A stretch of 64,000 nt of DNA from G965227875 sp965227875. GTDB taxonomy: Bacteria > Pseudomonadota > Alphaproteobacteria > Rhizobiales > JAJFHC01. The notes beneath the pieces are model-generated. The model searched no databases. It had not been told where the DNA came from and worked only from the letters and a program-made list of their open reading frames with translations. Positions 54,354-62,764 of this stretch are shown here, one piece after another. The stretch lies in NCBI GenBank assembly GCA_965227875.1, contig OZ245783.1, forward strand, positions 4,464,001 to 4,528,000, read 5' to 3'. The translations under genes and the position numbers were made by a program. The first letter of the stretch is position 1; each line of letters starts with the position of its first letter.

Positions 54354-55280
54354 TCAGTCCCGAACCCTGAAAACGAGCTTGCCGCGGAGGTGTCTGCCCT
54401 CGCTGACGCGATGCGCTTCGGCCGCTGCCGACAACGGGTATTCGGTGATCTCGGGCACCTTGACGGCGCCGGAAACGACGAGGTCGGCAAGGCGGTCGAG
54501 ATGTTCGCGGTCGCGGCCGACCGCGGGTCTCAGAGAGGTGACGTCATCGCGCGGCGACGCGGGTGCGTCCGGACCGGATCCGATGAAAGCGGCCCGGCCG
54601 CCCGGCTTCACGACGGCGAAGGAGCGTGTCGCGACCTCACCGCCCACGGTGTCCAGCACCGCGTCACAGATCCGGCCCATGTCCGTGAAATCGGCCGAGC
54701 GGTAATCGATGATGTCATCCGCTCCAAGCCCGCGGACATAGTCATGGTTTTCGGCGCTGGCGGTCGTGATCACGCGGGCACCGATGTGTTTCGCGAGTTG
54801 GATGGCAAAGCCGGCCACACCGCCCGCCCCGCCTTGTACGAGTATCGTTTCGCCGGAGCGAAGGCCCAGCGTGTCCTCGACGGACACGAGCGCGGTAAGT
54901 CCAGTCAACGCGACGGCCGCGGCCTCTACGTGGCTGAGGCCTCCCGGTTTCAGTGCGATGATGTCCGATCGGATGGCGATCCGTTCCGCGTAGGTCCCCT
55001 CCTGACCGCGATCACAGACCCCGAATACCGCGTCCCCGATCCCGAAATCGTGCGTACCCGGCCCGAGACCCGAAACCGTGCCCGAGAAATCCCGTCCGAA
55101 CACATAGGGAAACGCCTGCAGTTCCCCGTTGTGTCCGGACCGGACTTTCCAGTCCGCGGCATTGACGCTCGCGGCGTGGATATCGACCAGGACCTCGTTC
55201 TCGCCCGCGACCGGATCGGGCAAATCGCCGTACGTGAACACGTCCGGGCCGCCATGTTCGGTGATGTAGGACGCCTTCAT
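54354..55280 (-). CDS. Quinone oxidoreductase-like (zinc-free MDR) dehydrogenase
   Basis: A 308-residue medium-chain reductase: N-terminal GroES-like fold (DIHAASVNAADWKVRSG) and Rossmann domain LVQGGAGGVAGFAIQLAKHIGARV. The zinc-ligand Cys cluster is absent, so it is of the NADPH:quinone reductase/crotonyl type. It is 22 bases downstream of the ABM-domain gene on the same strand and both may act on quinones. Confidence 0.88.
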   Translation of the reverse strand: MKASYITEHGGPDVFTYGDLPDPVAGENEVLVDIHAASVNAADWKVRSGHNGELQAFPYVFGRDFSGTVSGLGPGTHDFGIGDAVFGVCDRGQEGTYAERIAIRSDIIALKPGGLSHVEAAAVALTGLTALVSVEDTLGLRSGETILVQGGAGGVAGFAIQLAKHIGARVITTASAENHDYVRGLGADDIIDYRSADFTDMGRICDAVLDTVGGEVATRSFAVVKPGGRAAFIGSGPDAPASPRDDVTSLRPAVGRDREHLDRLADLVVSGAVKVPEITEYPLSAAAEAHRVSEGRHLRGKLVFRVRD

Positions 55281-55302
55281 GGACGCGCTCCTTTACCGGC
55301 TC

Positions 55303-55617
55303 TCACGCGGGCGACAGGATATGGACCGACCGGTCGGCCAGCAGATCCTTCACCGCGCTCGCGTAGGCCGCCATGTGCGGCGCCTTCAGGTGTGCGTGCA
55401 GGTGGTCGAGGCTTTCCCATTTTTCGATGACGACAAAAGTGTCCGGACCGAACGCCGCCTGGACGGGTCCGGCATCGGGCGTATCCACCGTCGGGCCGTA
55501 TTCGATGCAGCCGTCCTCTGCGAGAACGTTCGGCACGTTCTTGTGAAAGATCTCGAGAACTTCCTCCCGCTTCCCGGGTTTTGTCGTGATCACCGCCATG
55601 ACATGTACGAGCGACAT
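55303..55617 (-). CDS. Antibiotic-biosynthesis-monooxygenase (ABM) domain protein
   Basis: A 104-residue dimeric ferredoxin-like alpha-beta protein of the ABM/YgiN type (HVMAVITTKPGKREEVLEIF, EDGCIEYGPTVD, FVVIEKWESLDHLHAHLKAP). E. coli YgiN is a quinol monooxygenase. The ATG at 55617 is preceded by GGGAGGAACGG. It lies directly before a quinone oxidoreductase gene, mirroring the mdaB-ygiN pairing idea of a quinone redox pair (inference). Confidence 0.87.
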   Translation of the reverse strand: MSLVHVMAVITTKPGKREEVLEIFHKNVPNVLAEDGCIEYGPTVDTPDAGPVQAAFGPDTFVVIEKWESLDHLHAHLKAPHMAAYASAVKDLLADRSVHILSPA

Positions 55618-55740
55618 CCGTTCCTCCCAAAAATCATTGTTCGGTTCGTTATCGCGCGGAGCCGAAGCACCGGGCAACCTCTATTCCGCAGACCGGAGCG
55701 GGGTGTAGACTGTCAGCGGGAATCGGGAGGCCGCATCGAC

Positions 55741-56391
55741 ATGGGAAAGGTGATCACCGTCGCCCAACAGAAAGGCGGCTCGGGCAAGACGACGCTGAGT
55801 GCCTGTCTCGCGCTTGGCCTTGCCGGACGGAATATGGCCGTCGCGATCGTCGATACCGACCCGCAGGGCAGTCTCGGCCGCTGGTTCATGGCGCGCAAGG
55901 AAACGATGGGCGATGACGGTCCGGACCTCGGGTTCCGGACGGCGAGCGCGTGGGGTGCGCGCTACGAGGCCCGCGAACTGCTCAAGAGCCACGACGTGGT
56001 GGTGATCGACACACCTCCGAAGATGGGCGTGGACGGCCGTCCCGCCATCGAGGCCGCGGACGTCGTCGTGGTGCCCGTGACCCCCTCGAACATGGATGTC
56101 TGGGCCACCGAACCGACCGTCGAGATGGCGCTCGCCGAGAAGAAACCCGTCCTGCTCGTTCTCAACAGGGTGTCGGCGCGCACCCGTCTGGCGGACGACA
56201 TCCGTGAACGGCTTGCCGGGATGGGCGGCCGCCTTTGCGCCGCGTCTCTCGGCAACCGTGTACGTTTCGCCGAAGCGCTCGGAAACGGGCGAAGCCCGAC
56301 CGACGGACCGCGTTCGGACATGGCCGCCCGCGAGGTCCGTTCGCTGGTCGACGAGATCGCGCTCGAACTCGGGTTCAGCCCAGGGCCGTGA
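55741..56391 (+). CDS. ParA/MinD-family P-loop ATPase (orphan)
   Basis: A 216-residue ParA-type ATPase with the deviant Walker A KGGSGKTT at residues 11-18, AIVDTDPQGSLGRWF (A' motif) and VVVIDTPPKMG (B motif). There is no N-terminal helix-turn-helix and no ParB gene nearby, so it is like VirC1/ParA-like cargo-positioning proteins rather than a plasmid partition system. Its 3' end overlaps the convergent SMP-30 fusion by 17 bases. Confidence 0.88.
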   Translation: MGKVITVAQQKGGSGKTTLSACLALGLAGRNMAVAIVDTDPQGSLGRWFMARKETMGDDGPDLGFRTASAWGARYEARELLKSHDVVVIDTPPKMGVDGRPAIEAADVVVVPVTPSNMDVWATEPTVEMALAEKKPVLLVLNRVSARTRLADDIRERLAGMGGRLCAASLGNRVRFAEALGNGRSPTDGPRSDMAAREVRSLVDEIALELGFSPGP

Positions 56392-57937
56392 GCACGTCGT
56401 CGACGGTCGTCACGGCGGACACGTTCTGCAGCGCATAATCGATTGAAGCACGGTGCCAGTCCGCGTTCATGGTCGAACAGCCGTCTTCCGGGATGATCAT
56501 GATGTATCCCTTGTCGGCCCCGGTCCGGGCCGTGTGCTCGATCGACATGTTCGTCCACGCCCCGCATTCTATGATCGTGTCCCGGCCCTCGGCCTTGAGC
56601 ACCGTTTCGAGGCTCGTGCCTTCCCAGGCCGACATGCGCGTCTTGCGGACGACGTGATCGCCGGGTTTCGCCTCGAGGCCCGGCACCGGCTCGACGCCCC
56701 ATGTGCCTTCGACGAGCGCGTTCGCCTCCAGGAGACCCTCGAACAGCGGCGCGTTCTCCGTGATGCCCCGGCCGCCCTGCGGCACGACGAACCAGACATG
56801 AATGACCGGTATGCCGAGCGCGCGGCAGCGGTCGGCGAGCCGGGCGGCGTTGGCAATGGCATTCTGCTCGCGGCAATGCACTGGCGACCCGCTGTCGGCG
56901 AAGGCGCCGCCATCCATGACCACATCGTTCTGCATGTCCTGGATGATCATCGCGCACCGCGCCGGATCGAGGCGAAATTCCGTGTCCGTGCCGCCTCCGG
57001 CTGTGGCCGCCGACGATGACGGCCGGTGTTTCATGAAGGGCTCGTTGCGCGGACCGATCTTCGTCTCCACCGAATAGACCGATGTCGACGCGCACATGAA
57101 GAGCGTCCGCCAGTCCTCGCCGCCCCAGTGGATGTTGGCGACGAGTTCGGGGACCGACACCTTGCCGATCAGTTGCCCCTGCTTGTTGTAGACCCAGACG
57201 CCGCCGGGCGCCGTCACCCAGATGTTTCCCTGGGTATCGCACTTCATGCCGTCCGGGACGCCGGGCTTGAGCGTGTCCTTGATGCCGCTGGCGAAGATCC
57301 GTCCGTTCGACAGCGTGCCGTCCGCAGCGACGTCGAACACCCGGATGTTCACCTGTTCGGTGTCGTTGACGTAGAGGAGCTTCTCGTCCGGGGAGAAGCA
57401 GATCCCGTTCGGCTGTCCGAACTGGTACCGGTCGACGAGCAACTGGGGGTCGCGAAGTCCCGATCCCGGCGGTATTCGGAAGACACCCTGCCAGCCGAGT
57501 TCACGCGGGCGTTCCACGCCATAGTGCGGCATGCGGCCGAACCACGGATCGGTGAAATAGATCGATCCGTCCGAGCGCACGCACAGGTCGTTCGGACTGT
57601 TGAGTTCGCGACCGTCATAGTGTGAGGCCAGCACCTCCCGGGTGCCGTCGGGCCGGAACATCGCCACGCTCGATGTCGAGTGCTCGCAGACAAGGAGATT
57701 GAGCGCGGCATCGTAGGTCAAGCCGTTGCCCTTGTTGGACGGCTTCAGGACCTCCCTCACTCCTGCCCGGTCCCACCGGCGACGAACGTCGGCGGGCATG
57801 TCGGAGAACAGGAGGTACTGGTCCCTCGGGTGCCAGATCGGTCCTTCCGTGAACGTGAAATTCGTCCCGATCTGCTTTACGGGTGCGTACTCGTCGATCA
57901 GCTCGCGGAATTCGGGCCGGACTGCCTCGTGCGCCAT
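56375..57937 (-). CDS. Fusion: SMP-30/gluconolactonase domain + isochorismatase-like domain
   Basis: A 520-residue protein. Residues 1 to about 300 are a beta-propeller lactonase (TEGPIWHPRDQYLLFSDMPA, NGLTYDAALNLLV, NSPNDLCVRSDGSIYFTDP, PDGMKCDTQGNIWVT), which opens sugar or aromatic lactones. After a short low-complexity linker (about 300-320) comes a cysteine-hydrolase-like domain, with Asp in IIQDMQNDVV and the catalytic-type Lys in RKTRMSAWEGTSL. The usual catalytic Cys is Ser465 (TNMSIEHTAR where TNVCVESTAR is expected). The start at 57937 has AAGGAG upstream. It is the last gene of the Mo-hydroxylase operon, 25 bases after the MBL gene. Confidence 0.9.
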   Translation of the reverse strand: MAHEAVRPEFRELIDEYAPVKQIGTNFTFTEGPIWHPRDQYLLFSDMPADVRRRWDRAGVREVLKPSNKGNGLTYDAALNLLVCEHSTSSVAMFRPDGTREVLASHYDGRELNSPNDLCVRSDGSIYFTDPWFGRMPHYGVERPRELGWQGVFRIPPGSGLRDPQLLVDRYQFGQPNGICFSPDEKLLYVNDTEQVNIRVFDVAADGTLSNGRIFASGIKDTLKPGVPDGMKCDTQGNIWVTAPGGVWVYNKQGQLIGKVSVPELVANIHWGGEDWRTLFMCASTSVYSVETKIGPRNEPFMKHRPSSSAATAGGGTDTEFRLDPARCAMIIQDMQNDVVMDGGAFADSGSPVHCREQNAIANAARLADRCRALGIPVIHVWFVVPQGGRGITENAPLFEGLLEANALVEGTWGVEPVPGLEAKPGDHVVRKTRMSAWEGTSLETVLKAEGRDTIIECGAWTNMSIEHTARTGADKGYIMIIPEDGCSTMNADWHRASIDYALQNVSAVTTVDDVLTALG

Positions 57938-57962
57938 GCGTTATCTCCTTGGTTCCGGCAGG

Positions 57963-58811
57963 TCAGGCGGGAAACCAGTTCCGCCGGGGGACGCTCTGGG
58001 TGATCGGACCTGGCACCGCCATGTCGAGCCTGCCGACGATCTGGCTGCGTTCCACCTTGGCCGGCTTGTCATGTACCGGAAGAAGGAAGGTCGAGCCCGA
58101 CAGGAGCTTCTTGATGGCGGCCTTCTCCTCGCGTTTCGACACCGAATGGTTTCCCGTGACTCGAGGTTCGTGGTCGCTGATCTCGAACATCGGATCTACG
58201 ATCTGGTCGTTGATGTCGTAGATCACGTCGCCGCAGATCGTGGCCCGGCCCTCGGCCGTCTCGACGTGCACGTTCATCGAACCTTCCGTGTGGGCGCCCG
58301 CCCAGTCGAGCGTGACGCCGGGGATGAGTTCGACTTCCCCTGTGAGTTCCGTGTCCTCGAAACGCAGCGCGCCGGGCGTGTGCAGACGCTCGATCAGGTG
58401 CTGGATGTCCGGCTTGGGATACTGCGGGTGCATGAGGCCGGACACCGAGTGCTCCAGTTCCCGGCGATTGAGCACGACCGTCGTATTCATCGGAAAATGG
58501 TCGTCCTTGCCGGCATGGTCGATGTGCAGATGGGTGTGGCAGACGTACCGCACGTCGCTCAGCTTCACGCCATGCCGGGCGAGCTGGTTCTCGATCATGT
58601 TTTCGTGGAACTGGAGCCCGCGCATGCCGAGCGTCTCCATGATCGCGTTTTCCCGGTAACCTGTGTCGACCACAACCGGGTACTCGCCGCCGAGGATCAG
58701 GAATCCGTAGGTCGGCACACGCCGGGTCCGGCCGCAGTCCCGGCCGAGCACCAGAAAGCTGGACTCGAGTTCGATGTCTCCGTAGTCCAGAATCTTGATT
58801 TCCAAAGGCAT
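57963..58811 (-). CDS. MBL-fold metallohydrolase (N-acyl-homoserine-lactonase-like)
   Basis: A 282-residue metallo-beta-lactamase-fold protein with the zinc motif HTHLHIDHAGKDDHF and a second His in AGAHTEGSMNV, Asp in ICGDVIYDIND. The closest group is AttM/AiiA-type lactonases. In this operon it more likely opens a lactone or similar ring product of the pathway than a quorum signal (inference). AGGGAGGGGAATG-type ribosome site upstream. Confidence 0.88.
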   Translation of the reverse strand: MPLEIKILDYGDIELESSFLVLGRDCGRTRRVPTYGFLILGGEYPVVVDTGYRENAIMETLGMRGLQFHENMIENQLARHGVKLSDVRYVCHTHLHIDHAGKDDHFPMNTTVVLNRRELEHSVSGLMHPQYPKPDIQHLIERLHTPGALRFEDTELTGEVELIPGVTLDWAGAHTEGSMNVHVETAEGRATICGDVIYDINDQIVDPMFEISDHEPRVTGNHSVSKREEKAAIKKLLSGSTFLLPVHDKPAKVERSQIVGRLDMAVPGPITQSVPRRNWFPA

Positions 58812-58843
58812 TCATTCCCCTCCCTGAAGTTGGATTATTGGGT

Positions 58844-59737
58844 TCATGATGGATCCAGCCGATAGACCTTGACGGCTGTGTCGAAAAAGATCGCGTTGCG
58901 CTCGGCCGCCTTCAGCGGCTTTGCGGCGGCGAGGAACGCCCCGACGAGGTCGTCGTAGCTCGTCCAGATCTTCTCGATCGGGAAGTTCGATCCGAACAGG
59001 CAGCGTTCCGCCCCGAATATGGCGACCGTGTCGCGCAGGATGCGCTTGATGTGTTTCTCGTCATTGCAGTGAATGAACGTGCCGAAGGCGGACAGCTTGG
59101 AGACGACGTTCGCGCACTTGGCGAGGTTCTCCATGTTCTCCTTCCACCGGTCCCGTCCCGCCTTGCTGAGGTCCTCGAGCATGCCGGCGTGCTGCAGAAT
59201 GAAGGTCACGTCGGGGCATGCACGGCAAAGTTCGGCAGCGCCGTCCATCTGCGCGTCGAAAACCTGCAGGTCGAAGCTCCAGCCGTAGTCCTTGAGGTAG
59301 CCCACGTTGCGCTGAAGCGTTTCGTTCCTGGCGAGGTCGGGCTCCGATGCGAACCGGTAGAGCGGCTCTTCGTGCCAATGGAGCTGCTGGCGGATGCCCT
59401 TCATGAGGGGGTATTTGGCCAGTTTGTCCAGGTCCCGGCGCGCATCTTCCTGGAGCATGTCGCAATAGCCGACGATCCCGTGCGGCCAGCCTGACCGGTC
59501 CGCTGTCGCCTGGACCCAGGCCACCTCGTCCTCGAACCAGTTGGGCGCCCAGTTGGCCTGTACGTAGACCGACTGTTCCACTCCGGTGCCGGAGACGTCC
59601 TCGATGTATTCCTCGACAGGATAGTCCCGCCGGATGGCTTCATAGTCGCCGAAGATGCGCGGCTGCATGGGACCGAGCAGCCACGGCAGGTCGGTCTGCC
59701 GCCAGATGTGGTGATGGGCGTCGATGATCCGTGTCAT
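58844..59737 (-). CDS. Amidohydrolase-2 family (COG3618) hydrolase
   Basis: A 297-residue TIM-barrel metal hydrolase with DAHHHIW at the N-terminus, QHAGM near 195 and NFPIEK near 255. COG3618 members are lactonases such as 2-pyrone-4,6-dicarboxylate or L-fuconolactone hydrolases. Start overlaps the CoxE-like stop (ATGA). Substrate unknown; lactone hydrolysis is likely. Confidence 0.88.
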   Translation of the reverse strand: MTRIIDAHHHIWRQTDLPWLLGPMQPRIFGDYEAIRRDYPVEEYIEDVSGTGVEQSVYVQANWAPNWFEDEVAWVQATADRSGWPHGIVGYCDMLQEDARRDLDKLAKYPLMKGIRQQLHWHEEPLYRFASEPDLARNETLQRNVGYLKDYGWSFDLQVFDAQMDGAAELCRACPDVTFILQHAGMLEDLSKAGRDRWKENMENLAKCANVVSKLSAFGTFIHCNDEKHIKRILRDTVAIFGAERCLFGSNFPIEKIWTSYDDLVGAFLAAAKPLKAAERNAIFFDTAVKVYRLDPS

Positions 59738-60849
59738 GCGGCGTGCCTTGCGTGATCGAGAATGTGGGCGCAGATTTCCGCCACGTCGGCACCGCCTGCG
59801 AGCCGGTCGATATGCGGCAGGATCGCCACCATGGCTTCGGTCTGCGGGACGAAGTCGCCGCCACCGGCAAGAGGCGTCAGCCAGAGGACCGACCAGGCCA
59901 GGCGTGACAGGCGCTCGGTCGCCGCGACAAGGACGGCAGGGTCTCCTCTCTCGAGGCCGTCTGAAACGACGACGACGAGCGCGCCACGTGCAAATCCGGC
60001 AAACCGCGGCACGGCGAGAAATGCGGCAAGCGCATCGCCGAGACGGGTGCCCCCGTCCCAGTCGGCCACCATGGACGAGGCGGCGTCCAGGGCCTGCTCC
60101 CGGTTCCGGATACGCAGCGCCCGCGAGACCCGCGTCAGTCTGGTGCCCAGCGTGAAGACCTCGACCCGCTCGGCACTCTGCATGAGCGTATGGGCAAAAC
60201 GCATGTGCCCTTCCGTCTGCGCCTTCATGGAGCCTGAGACATCGACGAGCAGAAGCACCCGGCGTTGACGCTGACGGTGTTTCAGTTGCGGCAGGCTCAG
60301 GAGTTCTCCGTCATGGCGAACCGCCTCGCGCAGGGCACGGCGGACGTTGACGCGCCGGCCGGATTTCGACGGCTGCAGCCGGCGCGAGCGGCGCCGTGGC
60401 AGACCGGTCTGCGCATGGCGCCGGAACCGCCGCAGGGCTTCCGGTTCCCCGGCCTGTCGAAACGCCCGAACGGTCAGGCGCTCGGCCGCTGTCGCCTCCG
60501 CCCCGGACTCCTCGGTTTCTCCCAATTCGGGGGGCGGAGCGTCCCCGTCCCTGTCGTCGAAGCTGCGGACGTCGTCCTCGTCGTCGCCCAGCGCCGGCGC
60601 AGCGATGCTCTGGCCGAGAAAGATCATGCGGAACAGCGCGTCGAATTCATCCCGCCGTTCCGGTGACGGCCCGAAGAGCGCCAGGGCCGCGTGGTAGATC
60701 GATCGCATGGATCGCGGACCCAGCAGTTCCGTCGCCGCGATGAAATCCTGCGTCTGCTCCGGCGCGACCGGAAACCCGTTGGCTCTCATGACACTGGGAA
60801 AGGCGACGAACGGATAGAGTTCGCGGGGGAGCTCCGGCGTCGTGGTCAT
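59734..60849 (-). CDS. CoxE-like VWA-domain protein
   Basis: A 371-residue protein with an acidic/Arg-rich middle and a C-terminal VWA domain containing a complete MIDAS motif (DVSGSMKAQ, then T in DGGTRLGDAL and D in VVVSDGLERGD). CoxE in CO dehydrogenase clusters helps insert the Mo-Cu site. Here it is coupled by ATGA both to the AAA+ gene upstream and to the amidohydrolase downstream. The start at 60849 was chosen for the overlap; a longer frame is Arg-rich and unlikely. Confidence 0.9.
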   Translation of the reverse strand: MTTTPELPRELYPFVAFPSVMRANGFPVAPEQTQDFIAATELLGPRSMRSIYHAALALFGPSPERRDEFDALFRMIFLGQSIAAPALGDDEDDVRSFDDRDGDAPPPELGETEESGAEATAAERLTVRAFRQAGEPEALRRFRRHAQTGLPRRRSRRLQPSKSGRRVNVRRALREAVRHDGELLSLPQLKHRQRQRRVLLLVDVSGSMKAQTEGHMRFAHTLMQSAERVEVFTLGTRLTRVSRALRIRNREQALDAASSMVADWDGGTRLGDALAAFLAVPRFAGFARGALVVVVSDGLERGDPAVLVAATERLSRLAWSVLWLTPLAGGGDFVPQTEAMVAILPHIDRLAGGADVAEICAHILDHARHAA

Positions 60850-61727
60850 GCCGCAGCCTCCCTCAGCATGTCGTCGAGCCGGTCGGCGACGAACGTGAGG
60901 TCGTCCTGGTCCTTCAGCGCGACACCGATGGCCCGCTTGAACGCCAGCGGCCAGTCTGCGCCCTGTTCGTGCAGAACCGTGGCCGCCTCCGCCCACTCCA
61001 CGGTCTCGGCGACGCCTGGCGGCTTGGCCAGCGGCTCTTGCCGCAGCGCGGTGACGGCACGCACGACGGCCTGTGCGGTGGACTGCGCGACGGCCGATGC
61101 CCGCATCATCACGATGCGCGCCTCGCGTTCGGCGTCCGGGTAGCCGATCCAGTGGTAGACGCACCGCCGACGAAGCGCTTCATGCAATTCGCGGGTCCGG
61201 TTCGAGGTCAGGACGACGACCGGGTGTTCTTCGGCACGCACCGTCCCGCGTTCCGGGATCGAAATCGCGAAATCAGACAGGAATTCCAGCAGGAACGCCT
61301 CGAATTCATGGTCGGACCGGTCGATTTCGTCGATGAGGAGAACCGTGTCGCCGGGAAACCGGAGCGCCTCGAGCATGGGCCTGGCGATGAGGAACTCGTC
61401 GGCATAGATGTTCACGTATTCGTCGTCCGCCTGGCGGATGGCGAGCATCTGTCGGGGGTAGTTCCATTCGTAGATGGCCGCGCTTGCATCGATGCCCTCG
61501 TAGCACTGCAGGCGGACGAGTTGGCGCCCGAGGACGGCCGCGAGCGCGCGGGCGGCTTCGGTCTTGCCCACGCCCGGTGCGCCCTCCAGCAGCAACGGCT
61601 TGCCGAGCGCAAGCGCCAGATACGCCGCTGTCGACAGCTCGTCTCCGGCGAGATACTGGGCGGAGCCAAGTGCGCCGGCGAGTGTCTCGGGCGTGTCGAT
61701 ACCAACGATGTTGCGTCTGATGGGCAA
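60846..61727 (-). CDS. CoxD-like MoxR-family AAA+ ATPase
   Basis: A 293-residue AAA+ protein. Walker A is GAPGVGKTEAARALA, Walker B VLLIDEIDRSD, sensor 1 VLTSNRTRELHEAL and a MoxR-type arginine region follow. CoxD works with CoxE to mature the Mo centre of CO dehydrogenase-like enzymes. There is no ATG; a TTG at 61727 with GGAG six bases upstream is chosen. It starts 13 bases after the preceding stop. Confidence 0.9.
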   Translation of the reverse strand: MPIRRNIVGIDTPETLAGALGSAQYLAGDELSTAAYLALALGKPLLLEGAPGVGKTEAARALAAVLGRQLVRLQCYEGIDASAAIYEWNYPRQMLAIRQADDEYVNIYADEFLIARPMLEALRFPGDTVLLIDEIDRSDHEFEAFLLEFLSDFAISIPERGTVRAEEHPVVVLTSNRTRELHEALRRRCVYHWIGYPDAEREARIVMMRASAVAQSTAQAVVRAVTALRQEPLAKPPGVAETVEWAEAATVLHEQGADWPLAFKRAIGVALKDQDDLTFVADRLDDMLREAAA

Positions 61728-61740
61728 GTCGGTCTCCGGT

Positions 61741-62763
61741 CTATCGTCTGGCCTGGGGGCGCGGACCGCCGTTTTCCCGCAGTCCACGCAGCACTTTTTC
61801 CGGTGTCACCGGCAGGTCGTCCACACGCACGCCGACGGCATTGAACACCGCGTTCACCACGGCAGGCAGGACCGGGTTGGCGCACATCTCGCCGGGCCCC
61901 TTGCCGCCGTATGGTCCGTCAGGTGCCGGCCGCTCGAGAACGGCGATGTTGTGGGGCGCGATGTCGCCGGGCCCCGGCATCGTGTAGGTGTTGAAATCCT
62001 CGGGCCCGTGGTCGCGCGCGGGATAGTTGGGTTCGGTCGTTTCCCAGGCGGCATGGCTCATGCCCATCCATGCCCCGCCGGTCAGCTGCTGCTCCACGAG
62101 ACGGGGATTGAGCGCCCTGCCGACTTCATAGGCGCTGTTCATCTCGATCACGGACACCTCGCCGGTCTCGTCGTCGACTTCCACCTCGACAACCATTGCC
62201 GCATGGGCGAAGCACGACACCGGCGTCATCTCGCCGGTCTCCGGATCCACCTCGGACAGGGGGATGAGAAAGATTCCGCGTCCGGAAACCGTGCGCCCCT
62301 GCTTGAATTGTGCCGCACCGCAGGCCTCCGCCGTGGAGATCGACCGGGACGGCGCGCCCTTGACGTGGATGTTCCCCTTGCCGTCCGTCACGAGGTCGGT
62401 CGGGTTGACCTCCAGTTCCTCGGCGGCGGCCTCAAGCATCACGCTTCGCGCCTCCTGCGCCGCCTGAATGACGGCATTGCCCACGCGGTGGGTTCCGCGC
62501 GACGCGAAAGACCCCATGCAATGCGGCCCGGTATCGGAATCGGCCGTGTCGACATAGACGTCCTCGACCGGGATGCCCAGCGTTTCCGCCGCGATCTGCC
62601 GGGTGACCGACTTCATGCCCTGCCCCAGGTCGATGGACGACAGCGCAACCATGAATTTTCCGTCGGGGTTCGAATGCACCAGGGCCTGGCTCGGATCTCC
62701 TCCGAGGTTCATGCCGATCGGGTAGTTGATACAGGCGAATCCCTTGCCGCGATGGAGTGTCAT
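61741..62763 (-). CDS. Molybdenum hydroxylase large subunit, C-terminal half (separate gene)
   Basis: A 340-residue protein matching only the second molybdopterin-binding half of xanthine-dehydrogenase/CoxL-type large subunits. It contains GKGFACINYPIGMNLGGDPS, SSIDLGQGMKSVTRQIAAET, FASRGTHRVGNAV, MNSAYEVGRALNP and the catalytic Glu292 in GKGPGEMCANP. An AGGAGG lies in the last codons of the N-terminal gene, 7 bases before this ATG; that gene's stop is only one base upstream. It must assemble with the preceding product to make a whole active site. Confidence 0.85.
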   Translation of the reverse strand: MTLHRGKGFACINYPIGMNLGGDPSQALVHSNPDGKFMVALSSIDLGQGMKSVTRQIAAETLGIPVEDVYVDTADSDTGPHCMGSFASRGTHRVGNAVIQAAQEARSVMLEAAAEELEVNPTDLVTDGKGNIHVKGAPSRSISTAEACGAAQFKQGRTVSGRGIFLIPLSEVDPETGEMTPVSCFAHAAMVVEVEVDDETGEVSVIEMNSAYEVGRALNPRLVEQQLTGGAWMGMSHAAWETTEPNYPARDHGPEDFNTYTMPGPGDIAPHNIAVLERPAPDGPYGGKGPGEMCANPVLPAVVNAVFNAVGVRVDDLPVTPEKVLRGLRENGGPRPQARR

Positions 62764-62764
62764 C

